Assembly: GCA_034408875.1 (NCBI GenBank)
Contig: JAWXCJ010000163.1
Coordinates: forward strand, 1 to 5,324
Reading direction: 5' to 3'
DNA from: JANNHK01 sp034408875
GTDB lineage: Bacteria > Actinomycetota > Acidimicrobiia > IMCC26256 > PALSA-610
Length of the DNA stretch: 5,324 nt
Shown: piece by piece, positions 1-5,324 of the stretch
How positions within the stretch are numbered: the stretch's first letter is position 1
Layout of the letters: the number at the start of each line of letters is the position of its first letter
Position numbers and translations under genes: made by a program
Notes under the pieces: model-generated
The model's input: the letters and a program-made list of their open reading frames with translations, nothing else
The model's database searches: none
Told to the model about the DNA's origin: nothing

Positions 1-1
1 C

Positions 2-283
2 GGAGTCGAGGTCGCGACATACGACGCGCTGACCGACGAGGAGCGGGAGCAGCTGGCCGAAATGGACGCCGAGATTCGGGAGCTCCTCGCCGAAACCGGC
101 GTGCCCGAGTTCGAGGGCCGCGACCCGTACGAGCTGTACCGCGACGCAACACTGCTGCGCCTCGAGGTCGACGGGGCCTGGGCGCCGACCGACGAACAGA
201 AGGCGCTGATCGAGCGCTACCGCCGATTGCGCTTCGTGGCCGAAGAGTTGCACCTGACTGCGTATCTCCTGCCGGGCGGCTGA
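2..283 (+). CDS. C-terminal part of an unrecognised acidic protein (5'-truncated by the window)
   Basis: The reading frame is open from the left edge of the window and ends at TGA 281-283. That gives 93 residues, of which about 20 precede the first ATG at 62. That ATG is probably internal, because the upstream codons read as ordinary coding sequence of the same style. The fragment is soluble, charged and largely helical in character, rich in Glu, Asp, Arg and Leu. It has the motifs DALTDEER near the start, GRDPYELYRDATLLRLEVDG in the middle and RYRRLRFVAEELHLTAYLLP at the end. No membrane segment, cysteine cluster or catalytic motif is visible. I do not recognise the family. It lies 12 bases upstream of the PPOX-family gene on the same strand, so the two are probably co-transcribed, but this does not reveal a function. 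Confidence 0.75.
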   Translation, partial: GVEVATYDALTDEEREQLAEMDAEIRELLAETGVPEFEGRDPYELYRDATLLRLEVDGAWAPTDEQKALIERYRRLRFVAEELHLTAYLLPGG

Positions 284-295
284 CAAAATGGCGGC

Positions 296-691
296 ATGGC
301 CGACGTCCACGCCGAGATCTCACCCGACCTCACCGAGTGGATCGCGGCCCAACCGATGTTCTTTGTCGCCACCGCGCCGAACGCGGGTGGTCACGTCAAT
401 GTGTCGCCCAAGGGTCTCGACACGCTGCGCGTGCTCGGGCCGCGTCGCGTTGCCTACCTCGACTTGACCGGCAGCGGTGTGGAGACGATCGCGCACGTGC
501 GCGAGAACGGCCGCATCGACGTGACGCGAGTAACGACTTCGTGTGGGTACGCGGTGCCGGTCATGGATCTCGTCGACGACCGCGACCGGTTGCTCCGGTG
601 GGCGGAGGCGAAGGGCGACGAAGGCCTCGTCGGCTACCGGGCGAAGAAGAACGCGTCGAGCATCGACGGCCTCGCCGGGTTCCCGGCATGA
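296..691 (+). CDS. PPOX-family (FMN-binding split-barrel) protein, apparently with an internal deletion
   Basis: This 131-residue protein resembles the pyridoxamine 5'-phosphate oxidase-like family, whose members bind FMN or related flavins in a split beta-barrel. The N-terminal half carries typical motifs: MFFVATAP (about residues 22-29), GGHVNVSPKGLDTLRVLGPR (31-50) and YLDLTGSGVETIAHVRENGR (54-73). The C-terminal part is also typical: TSCGYAVPVMDLV, RWAEAKGDEGL and a KKNASSIDGL tail. In relatives as I recall them, about 50 residues separate RENGRI from the V-RV-TSCG segment. They contain an MFCAFEGPP-like strand and a GRGRV strand. Here Ile74 runs directly into Asp75 (junction near 517/518) with the frame kept. 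The barrel core is therefore probably incomplete and the protein may be inactive or altered. The ATG at 296 gives the expected N-terminus. The stop overlaps the next gene's start by four bases (ATGA), which suggests coupled translation. An assembly collapse is an alternative explanation for the gap. Confidence 0.8.
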   Translation: MADVHAEISPDLTEWIAAQPMFFVATAPNAGGHVNVSPKGLDTLRVLGPRRVAYLDLTGSGVETIAHVRENGRIDVTRVTTSCGYAVPVMDLVDDRDRLLRWAEAKGDEGLVGYRAKKNASSIDGLAGFPA

Positions 692-1776
692 CGTATGCAG
701 CGCGCGTCACCCGGGCTCGGTCCCGCATGGAAGAACTCGACGTCGACCTGCTGTTGCTCTCGGTGGGCGCCGACCTGCCGTACCTGACCGGTTACGAAGC
801 GATGCCGCTGGAACGGCTGACGATGTTGGTGCTGCCGCGTGCCGGCGACGCGCAACTCGTTGTTCCCCGGTTGGAGGCACCGCGCGTCGAAACACAACCC
901 GACGTGTTCGAGATCGTGCCGTGGGGCGAAACCGACGACCCGGTTGCGCTCGTCGCGCGTCTCGCGGGCCGGCCTGCGGTCGTGGCGATCGGCGATCGTA
1001 CATGGGCGCGGTTCGTGCTCGATCTCCAACAGGCGATGACATCGTCGGCGTTCGTGCGCGCGTCGTCGGTGCTGGCGCCGTTGCGCGTCGTGAAGGACGC
1101 GGCCGAGATCGACGCGTTGCGGCGAGCAGCCGAGGCCGTCGACGCGATCGCGGTCGAGATGCGCAGCCGCCCGTTCGCGGGCCGCACCGAACTCGACGTC
1201 CACCGCGAGCTCGTCGAACGCATGCTGGCCGCGGGGCACGAACGGTCGAACTTCGCGATCGTCGCGGCGGGGGAGCACGCCGCCAGCCCGCACCACGAAC
1301 CCTCGGCCGATCGAGTGATCGGCGAACACGAGATCGTGTTGTGCGACTTCGGCGGCACCATGCGCGGCTACTGCTCCGACATCACGCGCATGTTCCACGT
1401 CGGCGAACCGAGTACGGAAGTGCGCGACGCCTACGTCGTGTTGGCCGAAGCGCAAGAAACCGGCGTGCAGGCCGCGACGGTCGGCACGCCGTGCGAAGCG
1501 GTCGACGCCGCCGCTCGCAGTGTGATCGCCGCCGCGGGCTACGGCGACTACTTCGTGCACCGGGTCGGGCACGGCATCGGCCGGGAGGCGCACGAAGACC
1601 CGTACCTGGTGGCGGGCAACGCCGAGCCGATCGCGGTCGGCCACGCGTTCAGCGTCGAGCCCGGCATCTACCTGCCCGGCCGATTCGGCGTGCGCCTCGA
1701 AGACATCGTCGTCGCGACGGCCGACGGCCCTGTCCGTCTGAACAACGCGCCGCGCGACATGGCCGTGGTGGCCTGA
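688..1776 (+). CDS. M24-family metallopeptidase, Xaa-Pro aminopeptidase type
   Basis: This 362-residue cytoplasmic enzyme is predicted to remove N-terminal residues from peptides with proline at position 2, a step in peptide turnover. Residues 1 to about 125 form the creatinase-type N-terminal domain, and about 130-362 the pita-bread catalytic domain. All five dimetal ligands are visible: Asp220 in CDFGG, Asp231 in SDITR, His295 in VGHGIGREAHEDP, Glu324 in SVEPGIYLPGRFGVR and Glu338 in RLED. The HAASPHHEPS segment (His202/His203) supplies the expected second-shell histidine region. Length and motif spacing are normal for the family, with no signal peptide. The ATG at 688 is chosen because it overlaps the preceding TGA (ATGA) and gives the usual short lead into the N-terminal domain. 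The frame is open further upstream, but that part is the shadow of the PPOX gene. The exact substrate (Xaa-Pro dipeptide, longer peptide or a creatinase-like compound) cannot be settled from sequence. Confidence 0.93.
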   Translation: MTYAARVTRARSRMEELDVDLLLLSVGADLPYLTGYEAMPLERLTMLVLPRAGDAQLVVPRLEAPRVETQPDVFEIVPWGETDDPVALVARLAGRPAVVAIGDRTWARFVLDLQQAMTSSAFVRASSVLAPLRVVKDAAEIDALRRAAEAVDAIAVEMRSRPFAGRTELDVHRELVERMLAAGHERSNFAIVAAGEHAASPHHEPSADRVIGEHEIVLCDFGGTMRGYCSDITRMFHVGEPSTEVRDAYVVLAEAQETGVQAATVGTPCEAVDAAARSVIAAAGYGDYFVHRVGHGIGREAHEDPYLVAGNAEPIAVGHAFSVEPGIYLPGRFGVRLEDIVVATADGPVRLNNAPRDMAVVA

Positions 1777-1782
1777 CCGGGT

Positions 1783-2625
1783 ATGAAACTCGATCCGGGC
1801 ACGTTCCTGTTGCAGTGGGCCACGGGCTGTTTCCTTTTCGGTTGGGTGACGACCCGCCATCGCCTGGTGAGCCTCGGCTACGGCTGGCTCATCCGCATCG
1901 TGTTCGGGCTGATGGCGCTCGGTGGCGGACTGCTGCTCGTGAACGGTGGGCACGCAGCGGCGGGCGCGTTCGCGCTCGCAACGGCCGCGGCCGCGACGGT
2001 TGCACTCGCCGTGTCCGTGGTGCGCCGCGGCGCGGGCGCACGCGGTCAGGAAGAAGTGCGCGCCCGGCGCAAGGCACGCGTCGCGGCGATGGTCGGAAGC
2101 GGCGAAGAGGAAGTGGAGGAGACGGGCCCCGAGTTTCCACCGGTGCTCGACCTCGTTGCCGCGATCATCGGATTCGTCGGACTGCTGTTCGCCGCCGAGT
2201 TCGCCGGCGGCCCCTATCTGCTTGCGGCCTCGCGTCTCGTTGTCGGCGCTGCGTTCCTCGGTTCGGTCAGCGACGCCATGTTGTTGGGCCACTGGTACCT
2301 CGTGCAGCCCGGCCTGCCGCGCGAACCCGTCCGCGAACTCGTGCGCTGGGTCGGCATCATCTGGCCGTTCGAACTGCTCGTCTTCCTCTGGCCGACCGGC
2401 ATGGTGCAGGTATTCAACGGGACGGTCGACGACGGCTACGACGGCATCCTCGGCTGGATGTGGGCCGTCTGCGCAGTGACAACCATCGGCTTGGTAGTGA
2501 TGACCTGGTACGCGCTCAAGGAAAAGTCGTATTCCGCAGTCATGGCCGCAACCGGCCTGCTGTACCTAGCCATCCTCACAGCCTTCGGCGTAGACCTCGT
2601 AGCCAGAGCAGTCCTCAACCCCTAA
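1783..2625 (+). CDS. Unrecognised multi-pass membrane protein
   Basis: This 280-residue protein has about eight hydrophobic stretches that could cross the membrane, near residues 6-24, 32-54, 57-80, 122-142, 144-170, 185-210, 222-245 and 251-277. A long charged loop lies between the third and fourth (about 81-119), first basic (RRGAGARGQ, ARRKARV) and then acidic (GEEEVEETGPE). It is probably cytoplasmic by the positive-inside rule. The N-terminus (QWATGCFLFGWVTTRHRLVS) is itself a membrane segment, with no cleavable signal. Noticeable polar or aromatic residues within segments include SDAMLLGHWYL (about 163-173) and IIWPFELLVFLWP (192-204). I do not recognise the family or see a catalytic motif. 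The gene begins six bases after the M24 stop codon, which suggests one transcript. It ends eight bases before a strong hairpin. A-ending codons (GTA, CTA, GCA, AGA) become more common over the last 40 or so codons. Confidence 0.85.
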   Translation: MKLDPGTFLLQWATGCFLFGWVTTRHRLVSLGYGWLIRIVFGLMALGGGLLLVNGGHAAAGAFALATAAAATVALAVSVVRRGAGARGQEEVRARRKARVAAMVGSGEEEVEETGPEFPPVLDLVAAIIGFVGLLFAAEFAGGPYLLAASRLVVGAAFLGSVSDAMLLGHWYLVQPGLPREPVRELVRWVGIIWPFELLVFLWPTGMVQVFNGTVDDGYDGILGWMWAVCAVTTIGLVVMTWYALKEKSYSAVMAATGLLYLAILTAFGVDLVARAVLNP

Positions 2626-2632
2626 AGACCAG

Positions 2633-2679
2633 AGGATGCGTCGATAGCCCACACTACGTGTGGGCTATCGACGCATCCT
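2633..2679. terminator. Perfect 22-bp stem hairpin between convergent genes (copy 1 of a repeated palindrome)
   Basis: The left arm (2633-2654) and right arm (2658-2679) are perfect reverse complements around a TAC loop (2655-2657). The hairpin begins eight bases after the TAA of the membrane-protein gene on the plus strand. It also lies two bases beyond the TGA (2682-2684) of the minus-strand AbiEi-like gene. It can therefore fold in both transcripts and is well placed as a bidirectional terminator. No long T-run follows on either strand: TTGTCATT on plus and TCTGGTCTTT on minus. Classical intrinsic termination is thus plausible but not certain. The 45-base core (2634-2678) recurs at 3649-3693 with a single difference. 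Confidence 0.8.
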
Positions 2680-2681
2680 TG

Positions 2682-3611
2682 TCATTGGGGCGTCAGTAGG
2701 TCGGCGAGCAGTGGAATCACCAGGGGGCAGCCGGCGTCGAGTTCGTCATCGGTGACGGGGACTCCGCGCCACTTCAATTTCTGTTCGACCTCAAGGCGCC
2801 GTGCGATCGTCTTCATGTACGTGTCTCGATTTCCGTGCCACTTGTAGGGATCGAACTCTGCGAAGAGTTTGAAGTCGGGCCATGCCAAGTCAAGGTCGAC
2901 CCAGCGCGTCGGCGAGAGCCACACGCGGAACTGCAGCACCGGCTCGGGAAGACCAGCTGCGCGCACGATCTGTAGGAGTCGAAGTTCGGGCGTTGTCGAA
3001 TTCTTCGACGAAGGCGGAACGAAGTTGTTGAGCATCCGTTCGACCATGTGGCCACCCGGCCGTTCGGCACCGCCGAGCCGTTCCCATTCGGCCCACACTT
3101 GAGGTACGTCGACGAGGTCGCGTCGGACCGCGTCCAACATTGTGTGGTCGTACGTTTCGACGCTGAGTTCTCCTCGGCTGACGAGCAGGCCAAGGTCGTT
3201 CATCATGCGCGCCGCTCGCGTTACGGGGATGTTGTCGAGATACGTGATGTCCTTCTCCGACATGAAGTGGCTCTCGTGCGGAATCACGCCATCGTGCCGT
3301 GCTCGGCGGTGTCGTAGAGACGTGACCTCGCAGACTTCCTCGCCGGCCGGGAGATCCCGTAACTGCGCGGCCGTCCGAAACGACGCAACGCTGAACTTTC
3401 CGCCGGCGAACGTGGCAGCCATGACACCTTGCTTCCACGTCTGTGGCGAAGCTCCGAGGCGGTACACGCTTTCGTGGATCCGTTCCAGTTGGCCGTTCTT
3501 CATTCGGTGCTCGACCTGTCGAGCACTCCCGAGCTCGAGCAGCTGCTCCCGGCCCACCACGAAATGCTGTGCCCCGGCGAGCTCGAGTAGCCGCGTGTCG
3601 TATTTCTCCAT
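2682..3611 (-). CDS. AbiEi-type winged-helix protein with a C-terminal DUF559/Vsr-like nuclease fold
   Basis: This 309-residue soluble protein resembles the actinobacterial proteins annotated as type IV toxin-antitoxin AbiEi-family antitoxin-domain proteins. Residues 1-55 (LLELAGAQHFVVGREQLLEL, RMKNGQLERIHESVYRLG) match the N-terminal winged-helix domain. Residues about 60-190 form the AbiEi-like middle part. Residues about 205-300 look like a PD-(D/E)XK/Vsr-type fold: TTPELRLLQIVRAAGLPEP, then Asp241 in DLAWP, Glu252 and Asp254 in AEFD, and WHG. The Asp241 to Glu252 spacing equals that of DUF559 proteins as I recall them, so the active-site residues appear intact. The ATG at 3611 gives the usual N-terminus; no strong ribosome-binding site precedes it. 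No nucleotidyltransferase toxin (AbiEii) lies beside it. The gene sits alone between two copies of one hairpin. Base composition is somewhat lower in GC in places: hand counts of four 60-base lines gave 53-67%. Function may be DNA binding, nuclease or defence; none is proven. Confidence 0.85.
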   Translation of the reverse strand: MEKYDTRLLELAGAQHFVVGREQLLELGSARQVEHRMKNGQLERIHESVYRLGASPQTWKQGVMAATFAGGKFSVASFRTAAQLRDLPAGEEVCEVTSLRHRRARHDGVIPHESHFMSEKDITYLDNIPVTRAARMMNDLGLLVSRGELSVETYDHTMLDAVRRDLVDVPQVWAEWERLGGAERPGGHMVERMLNNFVPPSSKNSTTPELRLLQIVRAAGLPEPVLQFRVWLSPTRWVDLDLAWPDFKLFAEFDPYKWHGNRDTYMKTIARRLEVEQKLKWRGVPVTDDELDAGCPLVIPLLADLLTPQ

Positions 3612-3646
3612 CCGTACATGCTCGCGGCCCGGTGAGACAACAACAC
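3612..3646 (-). promoter_or_regulatory. Short leader of the AbiEi-like gene without a recognisable promoter
   Basis: Only 35 bases separate hairpin copy 2 from the ATG. Read on the minus strand it begins GTGTTGTTGTCTC and ends GCATGTACGG. I see no convincing -10/-35 pair and no Shine-Dalgarno sequence. Transcription must start inside or above the palindrome, arise by read-through from metH, or use a non-canonical promoter. Because AbiEi proteins are known to repress their own operons by binding inverted repeats, the adjacent palindrome is a candidate operator. That is inference. Confidence 0.3.
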
Positions 3647-3695
3647 AGGGATGCGTCGATAGCCCACACCACGTGTGGGCTATCGACGCATCCCT
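3647..3695. terminator. Perfect 23-bp stem hairpin after metH (copy 2 of the repeated palindrome)
   Basis: The arms 3647-3669 and 3673-3695 are exact reverse complements around a CAC loop (3670-3672). On the minus strand the hairpin starts six bases after the metH TAA (3702-3704). It is followed by a T-rich stretch (TGTGTTGTTGTCT), so it is a good candidate terminator for metH. It also lies 35 bases upstream of the AbiEi-like ATG. Its 45-base core equals that of copy 1 except for C3670 in place of T2655. The next pair outward is G3648-C3694 here but A2633-T2679 in copy 1. Confidence 0.8.
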
Positions 3696-3701
3696 CGTGG
3701 G

Positions 3702-5324
3702 TTAGACGACGAAGTATTTGGCCTCGGGGTGGGGGACGACTATTGCGCTCGTCGACTGCTCGGGGACTAGGTGGAACTCTTCGGTGAGGGACACGCCTAT
3801 TTGGTCGGCCTGGAGCAACTCGGCGACTTTTACCTGGTCATCCAGGTCGGGGCACGCCGGGTAGCCCCAGCTGTAGCGCGAGCCGCGGTATTGCTGGCGG
3901 AACAAGCCCGCGATCGACGGGCCGTCCTCTTCGGCGAAGCCCCACTCTTCTCGGATGCGGCGGTGCCAGTACTCCGCCAACGCCTCGGTCATCTCGACCG
4001 ACAGGCCGTGCAGCAGGAGGTACTCCTGGTAGCGGTCGGCGGCGAACAGTTCCTTCTCGCGCTCGCTGGCGCGGTGGCCGACCGTGACGATGTGGAAGGC
4101 CGCGTAGTCGGGTTCGCCGCTCTCGACGGGGCGGAAGAAGTCGGCGATCGAGAGGAAGCGGTCCTTGCGCTGGCGGGGGAAGTCGAAGCGCAACCATTCC
4201 TGGGTGCGCGTGTCGTCCTTCCACACCACGAGGTCGTTGCCTTCGGCGTTCACGGCGAAGTAGCCCCACGCGACCGCGGGCACGAGCAGGCCCTCTTGCT
4301 TCGCGATCTCGAGTTGTTCGCGCAGGACGGGCCGGATGCGGTTCTTGAACTCTTCGTCGTTCTCGCCGCCGCCTTTTTCGGGACGGAACTGCCATTGATT
4401 GCGGAACAGCGCGGTCTCGTTCACGTAGGCGACGATGTCATCGAGCGAGATGCCCTTGGCCACCCGTGAGCCGACGAACGGGGGACCGAACACCTTGATG
4501 TCGACGGCCACATCGGAGCGGGCCGGGATGTCGACGGGCTCCTCGACCCGCCGGCTCTTGCGGGGCGGCAGTTTGCGGCCGCCGGCTTCGCGTCCGAACG
4601 CGGGGTCGAGAACACCCGACTTCTTGCCGGCCATGAGCGTGTCCATGGTGCGCAGACCTTCGAACGCGTCTTTGCCGTAGAACACGCGGCCCTCGTACAC
4701 CTCGCGCAGGTCGACCTCGACGTAGTTGCGGGTCAGCGCGGCGCCGCCCAACAACACGGGGACCGTGTCGGACAGTCCGCGCGCGTTCAACTCTTCGAGG
4801 TTGTCGCGCATGATCAGCGTGCTCTTTACCAACAGGCCGCTCATGCCGATCGCGTCGGCGCCGACTTCGAGGGCCTTGTCGATCATCTCGGTGATGTTCA
4901 CCTTGATGCCGAGGTTGTAGACCATGTAGCCGTTGTTGGTCAGGATGATGTCGACGAGGTTCTTGCCGATGTCGTGCACGTCGCCCTTGACCGTGGCGAT
5001 GACGACCTTGCCCTTGCCGCCCGCGTCGGCCTTCTCCATGTGCGGTTCGAGGTACGCGACCGATGCCTTCATCGTCTCCGCGCTCTGGAGCACGAACGGC
5101 AGTTGCATCTCGCCGCGGCCGAACAGGTCGCCGACGACCTTCATGCCTTCGAGCAACACGTCGTTGATGACCGACAGCGCGGGCCGCGACTGCAACTGCT
5201 CGTCGAGGTCGGCTTCGAGTCCGTCGCGGTCGCCGTCGATGATGCGGTGCTTCAGTCGTTCCTCGACCGTCCAACCCGAGCGGTCTTCCTTGACGATCGC
5301 GCCCGCTTCGACGCCGTCGAACAG
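3702..5324 (-). CDS. metH: Cobalamin-dependent methionine synthase, C-terminal 540 residues (5' end outside the window)
   Basis: MetH transfers a methyl group from 5-methyltetrahydrofolate to homocysteine through methylcobalamin, making methionine in the cytoplasm. The frame is open to the right edge, so the catalytic homocysteine and folate domains lie outside. In fragment numbering, residues 1 to about 100 are the end of the cap domain (KEDRSGWTVEERLKHRIIDG; MQLPFVLQSAETMK). The B12 domain follows, with DVHDIG (Asp115, axial-ligand His117, Gly120), SGL at 162-164 and GG at 193-194, at canonical spacing (41 and 28 residues between). From about residue 285 comes the AdoMet reactivation domain (RNQWQFR, AVNAEGNDLVVW, FHIVTVG), with RGSRYSWGYPACPD at 480-493 and a HPEAKYF-type end. 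This domain allows reductive remethylation of inactive cob(II)alamin using AdoMet and an electron donor. A proline/arginine-rich linker (about 243-263) joins the two domains. Nothing is broken. The TAA at 3702-3704 is followed by a hairpin. Any riboswitch would lie outside the window. Confidence 0.97.
   Translation of the reverse strand: MFDGVEAGAIVKEDRSGWTVEERLKHRIIDGDRDGLEADLDEQLQSRPALSVINDVLLEGMKVVGDLFGRGEMQLPFVLQSAETMKASVAYLEPHMEKADAGGKGKVVIATVKGDVHDIGKNLVDIILTNNGYMVYNLGIKVNITEMIDKALEVGADAIGMSGLLVKSTLIMRDNLEELNARGLSDTVPVLLGGAALTRNYVEVDLREVYEGRVFYGKDAFEGLRTMDTLMAGKKSGVLDPAFGREAGGRKLPPRKSRRVEEPVDIPARSDVAVDIKVFGPPFVGSRVAKGISLDDIVAYVNETALFRNQWQFRPEKGGGENDEEFKNRIRPVLREQLEIAKQEGLLVPAVAWGYFAVNAEGNDLVVWKDDTRTQEWLRFDFPRQRKDRFLSIADFFRPVESGEPDYAAFHIVTVGHRASEREKELFAADRYQEYLLLHGLSVEMTEALAEYWHRRIREEWGFAEEDGPSIAGLFRQQYRGSRYSWGYPACPDLDDQVKVAELLQADQIGVSLTEEFHLVPEQSTSAIVVPHPEAKYFVV

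Larger units (their letters stand above)
2633..3695. other. Possible hairpin-bounded cassette carrying the AbiEi-like gene
   Basis: The block consists of hairpin, one complete gene, a 35-base leader and a second copy of the same hairpin, about 1.06 kb in all. Nothing else lies inside. Because each end is palindromic, the ends are both direct and inverted repeats of each other. Recombination between them could delete or invert the gene. The block lies between a finished plus-strand gene and the end of metH, a neutral insertion site. I see no target-site duplication: the outer flanks, AAAGACC on the left and CGTGGGTT on the right, do not match. The alternative is simply two copies of a terminator sequence common in this genome. 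Confidence 0.35.

Noticed and set aside
337..687. Upstream in-frame extension of the M24 peptidase frame
   Set aside because: This stretch is the PPOX gene read in another frame. Its translation is arginine-rich and lacks family motifs, and the peptidase begins properly at 688.
634..2292. Long minus-strand open frame of 552 codons opposite the M24 and membrane-protein genes
   Set aside because: High-GC antisense shadow: low complexity, rich in Arg/His/Ala, no recognisable domain, while the plus strand encodes an enzyme with all catalytic residues.
543..2699. Plus-strand open frame of 718 codons running through three genes and hairpin copy 1
   Set aside because: The translation is almost entirely Arg-rich low-complexity sequence typical of an off-frame reading of GC-rich coding DNA.
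2890..3672. Alternative minus-strand frame starting within hairpin copy 2 and overlapping the AbiEi-like gene
   Set aside because: It is out of frame with the recognisable winged-helix and nuclease motifs and reads as low-complexity Arg-rich sequence. The start inside the hairpin is coincidental.
2633..3695. CRISPR array or classical insertion sequence
   Set aside because: There are only two repeats about 1 kb apart with a gene between them, no spacer series, no recognisable transposase and no target-site duplication.
3771..4469. Plus-strand open frame of 232 codons antisense to metH
   Set aside because: It mirrors the metH reactivation domain on the opposite strand, where sequence and motifs are clearly those of MetH.
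5193..5195. TTG as the metH start codon
   Set aside because: The frame stays open to the window edge and the extra 43 residues (KEDRSGWTVEERLKHRIIDG) are typical MetH sequence, so this is an internal leucine codon.

Overview
The window looks like chromosomal DNA from a high-GC actinobacterium. Genes are tightly packed, codons mostly end in G or C, and the methionine synthase has actinobacterial-style sequence. An Acidimicrobiia-type organism (Ilumatobacter-like) is my best guess, but this rests on protein flavour only.

Left part (bases 2-2625, plus strand): four genes in a row with gaps of 12 bases or less, probably one transcript. They are the C-terminal end of an unrecognised acidic protein, a pyridoxamine 5'-phosphate oxidase (PPOX)-family protein that seems to lack an internal block of roughly 50 residues, a complete M24-family Xaa-Pro-type aminopeptidase that overlaps the PPOX stop codon by ATGA, and an unrecognised multi-pass membrane protein. 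No shared pathway is evident.

Right part (bases 3702-5324, minus strand): the C-terminal 540 residues of cobalamin-dependent methionine synthase (MetH). It carries the end of the cap domain, the complete B12-binding domain and the complete AdoMet reactivation domain. The gene starts beyond the right edge of the window.

Between these convergent blocks sits the most unusual part. It is a single minus-strand gene (2682-3611) for an AbiEi-type winged-helix protein fused to a DUF559/Vsr-like nuclease fold, with no partner toxin gene visible. It is enclosed by two nearly identical perfect hairpins (2633-2679 and 3647-3695). Their 45-base cores differ only at one loop base, and the next pair outward differs by a compensatory change (A-T in one copy, G-C in the other). 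Each hairpin lies a few bases after a stop codon, so each can serve as a terminator. Together they also bracket the gene like the ends of a small cassette. My working idea is that one ancestral bidirectional terminator between the membrane-protein gene and metH was duplicated when the AbiEi/nuclease gene arrived. The palindrome may also be the binding site or the dispersal unit of the encoded protein.
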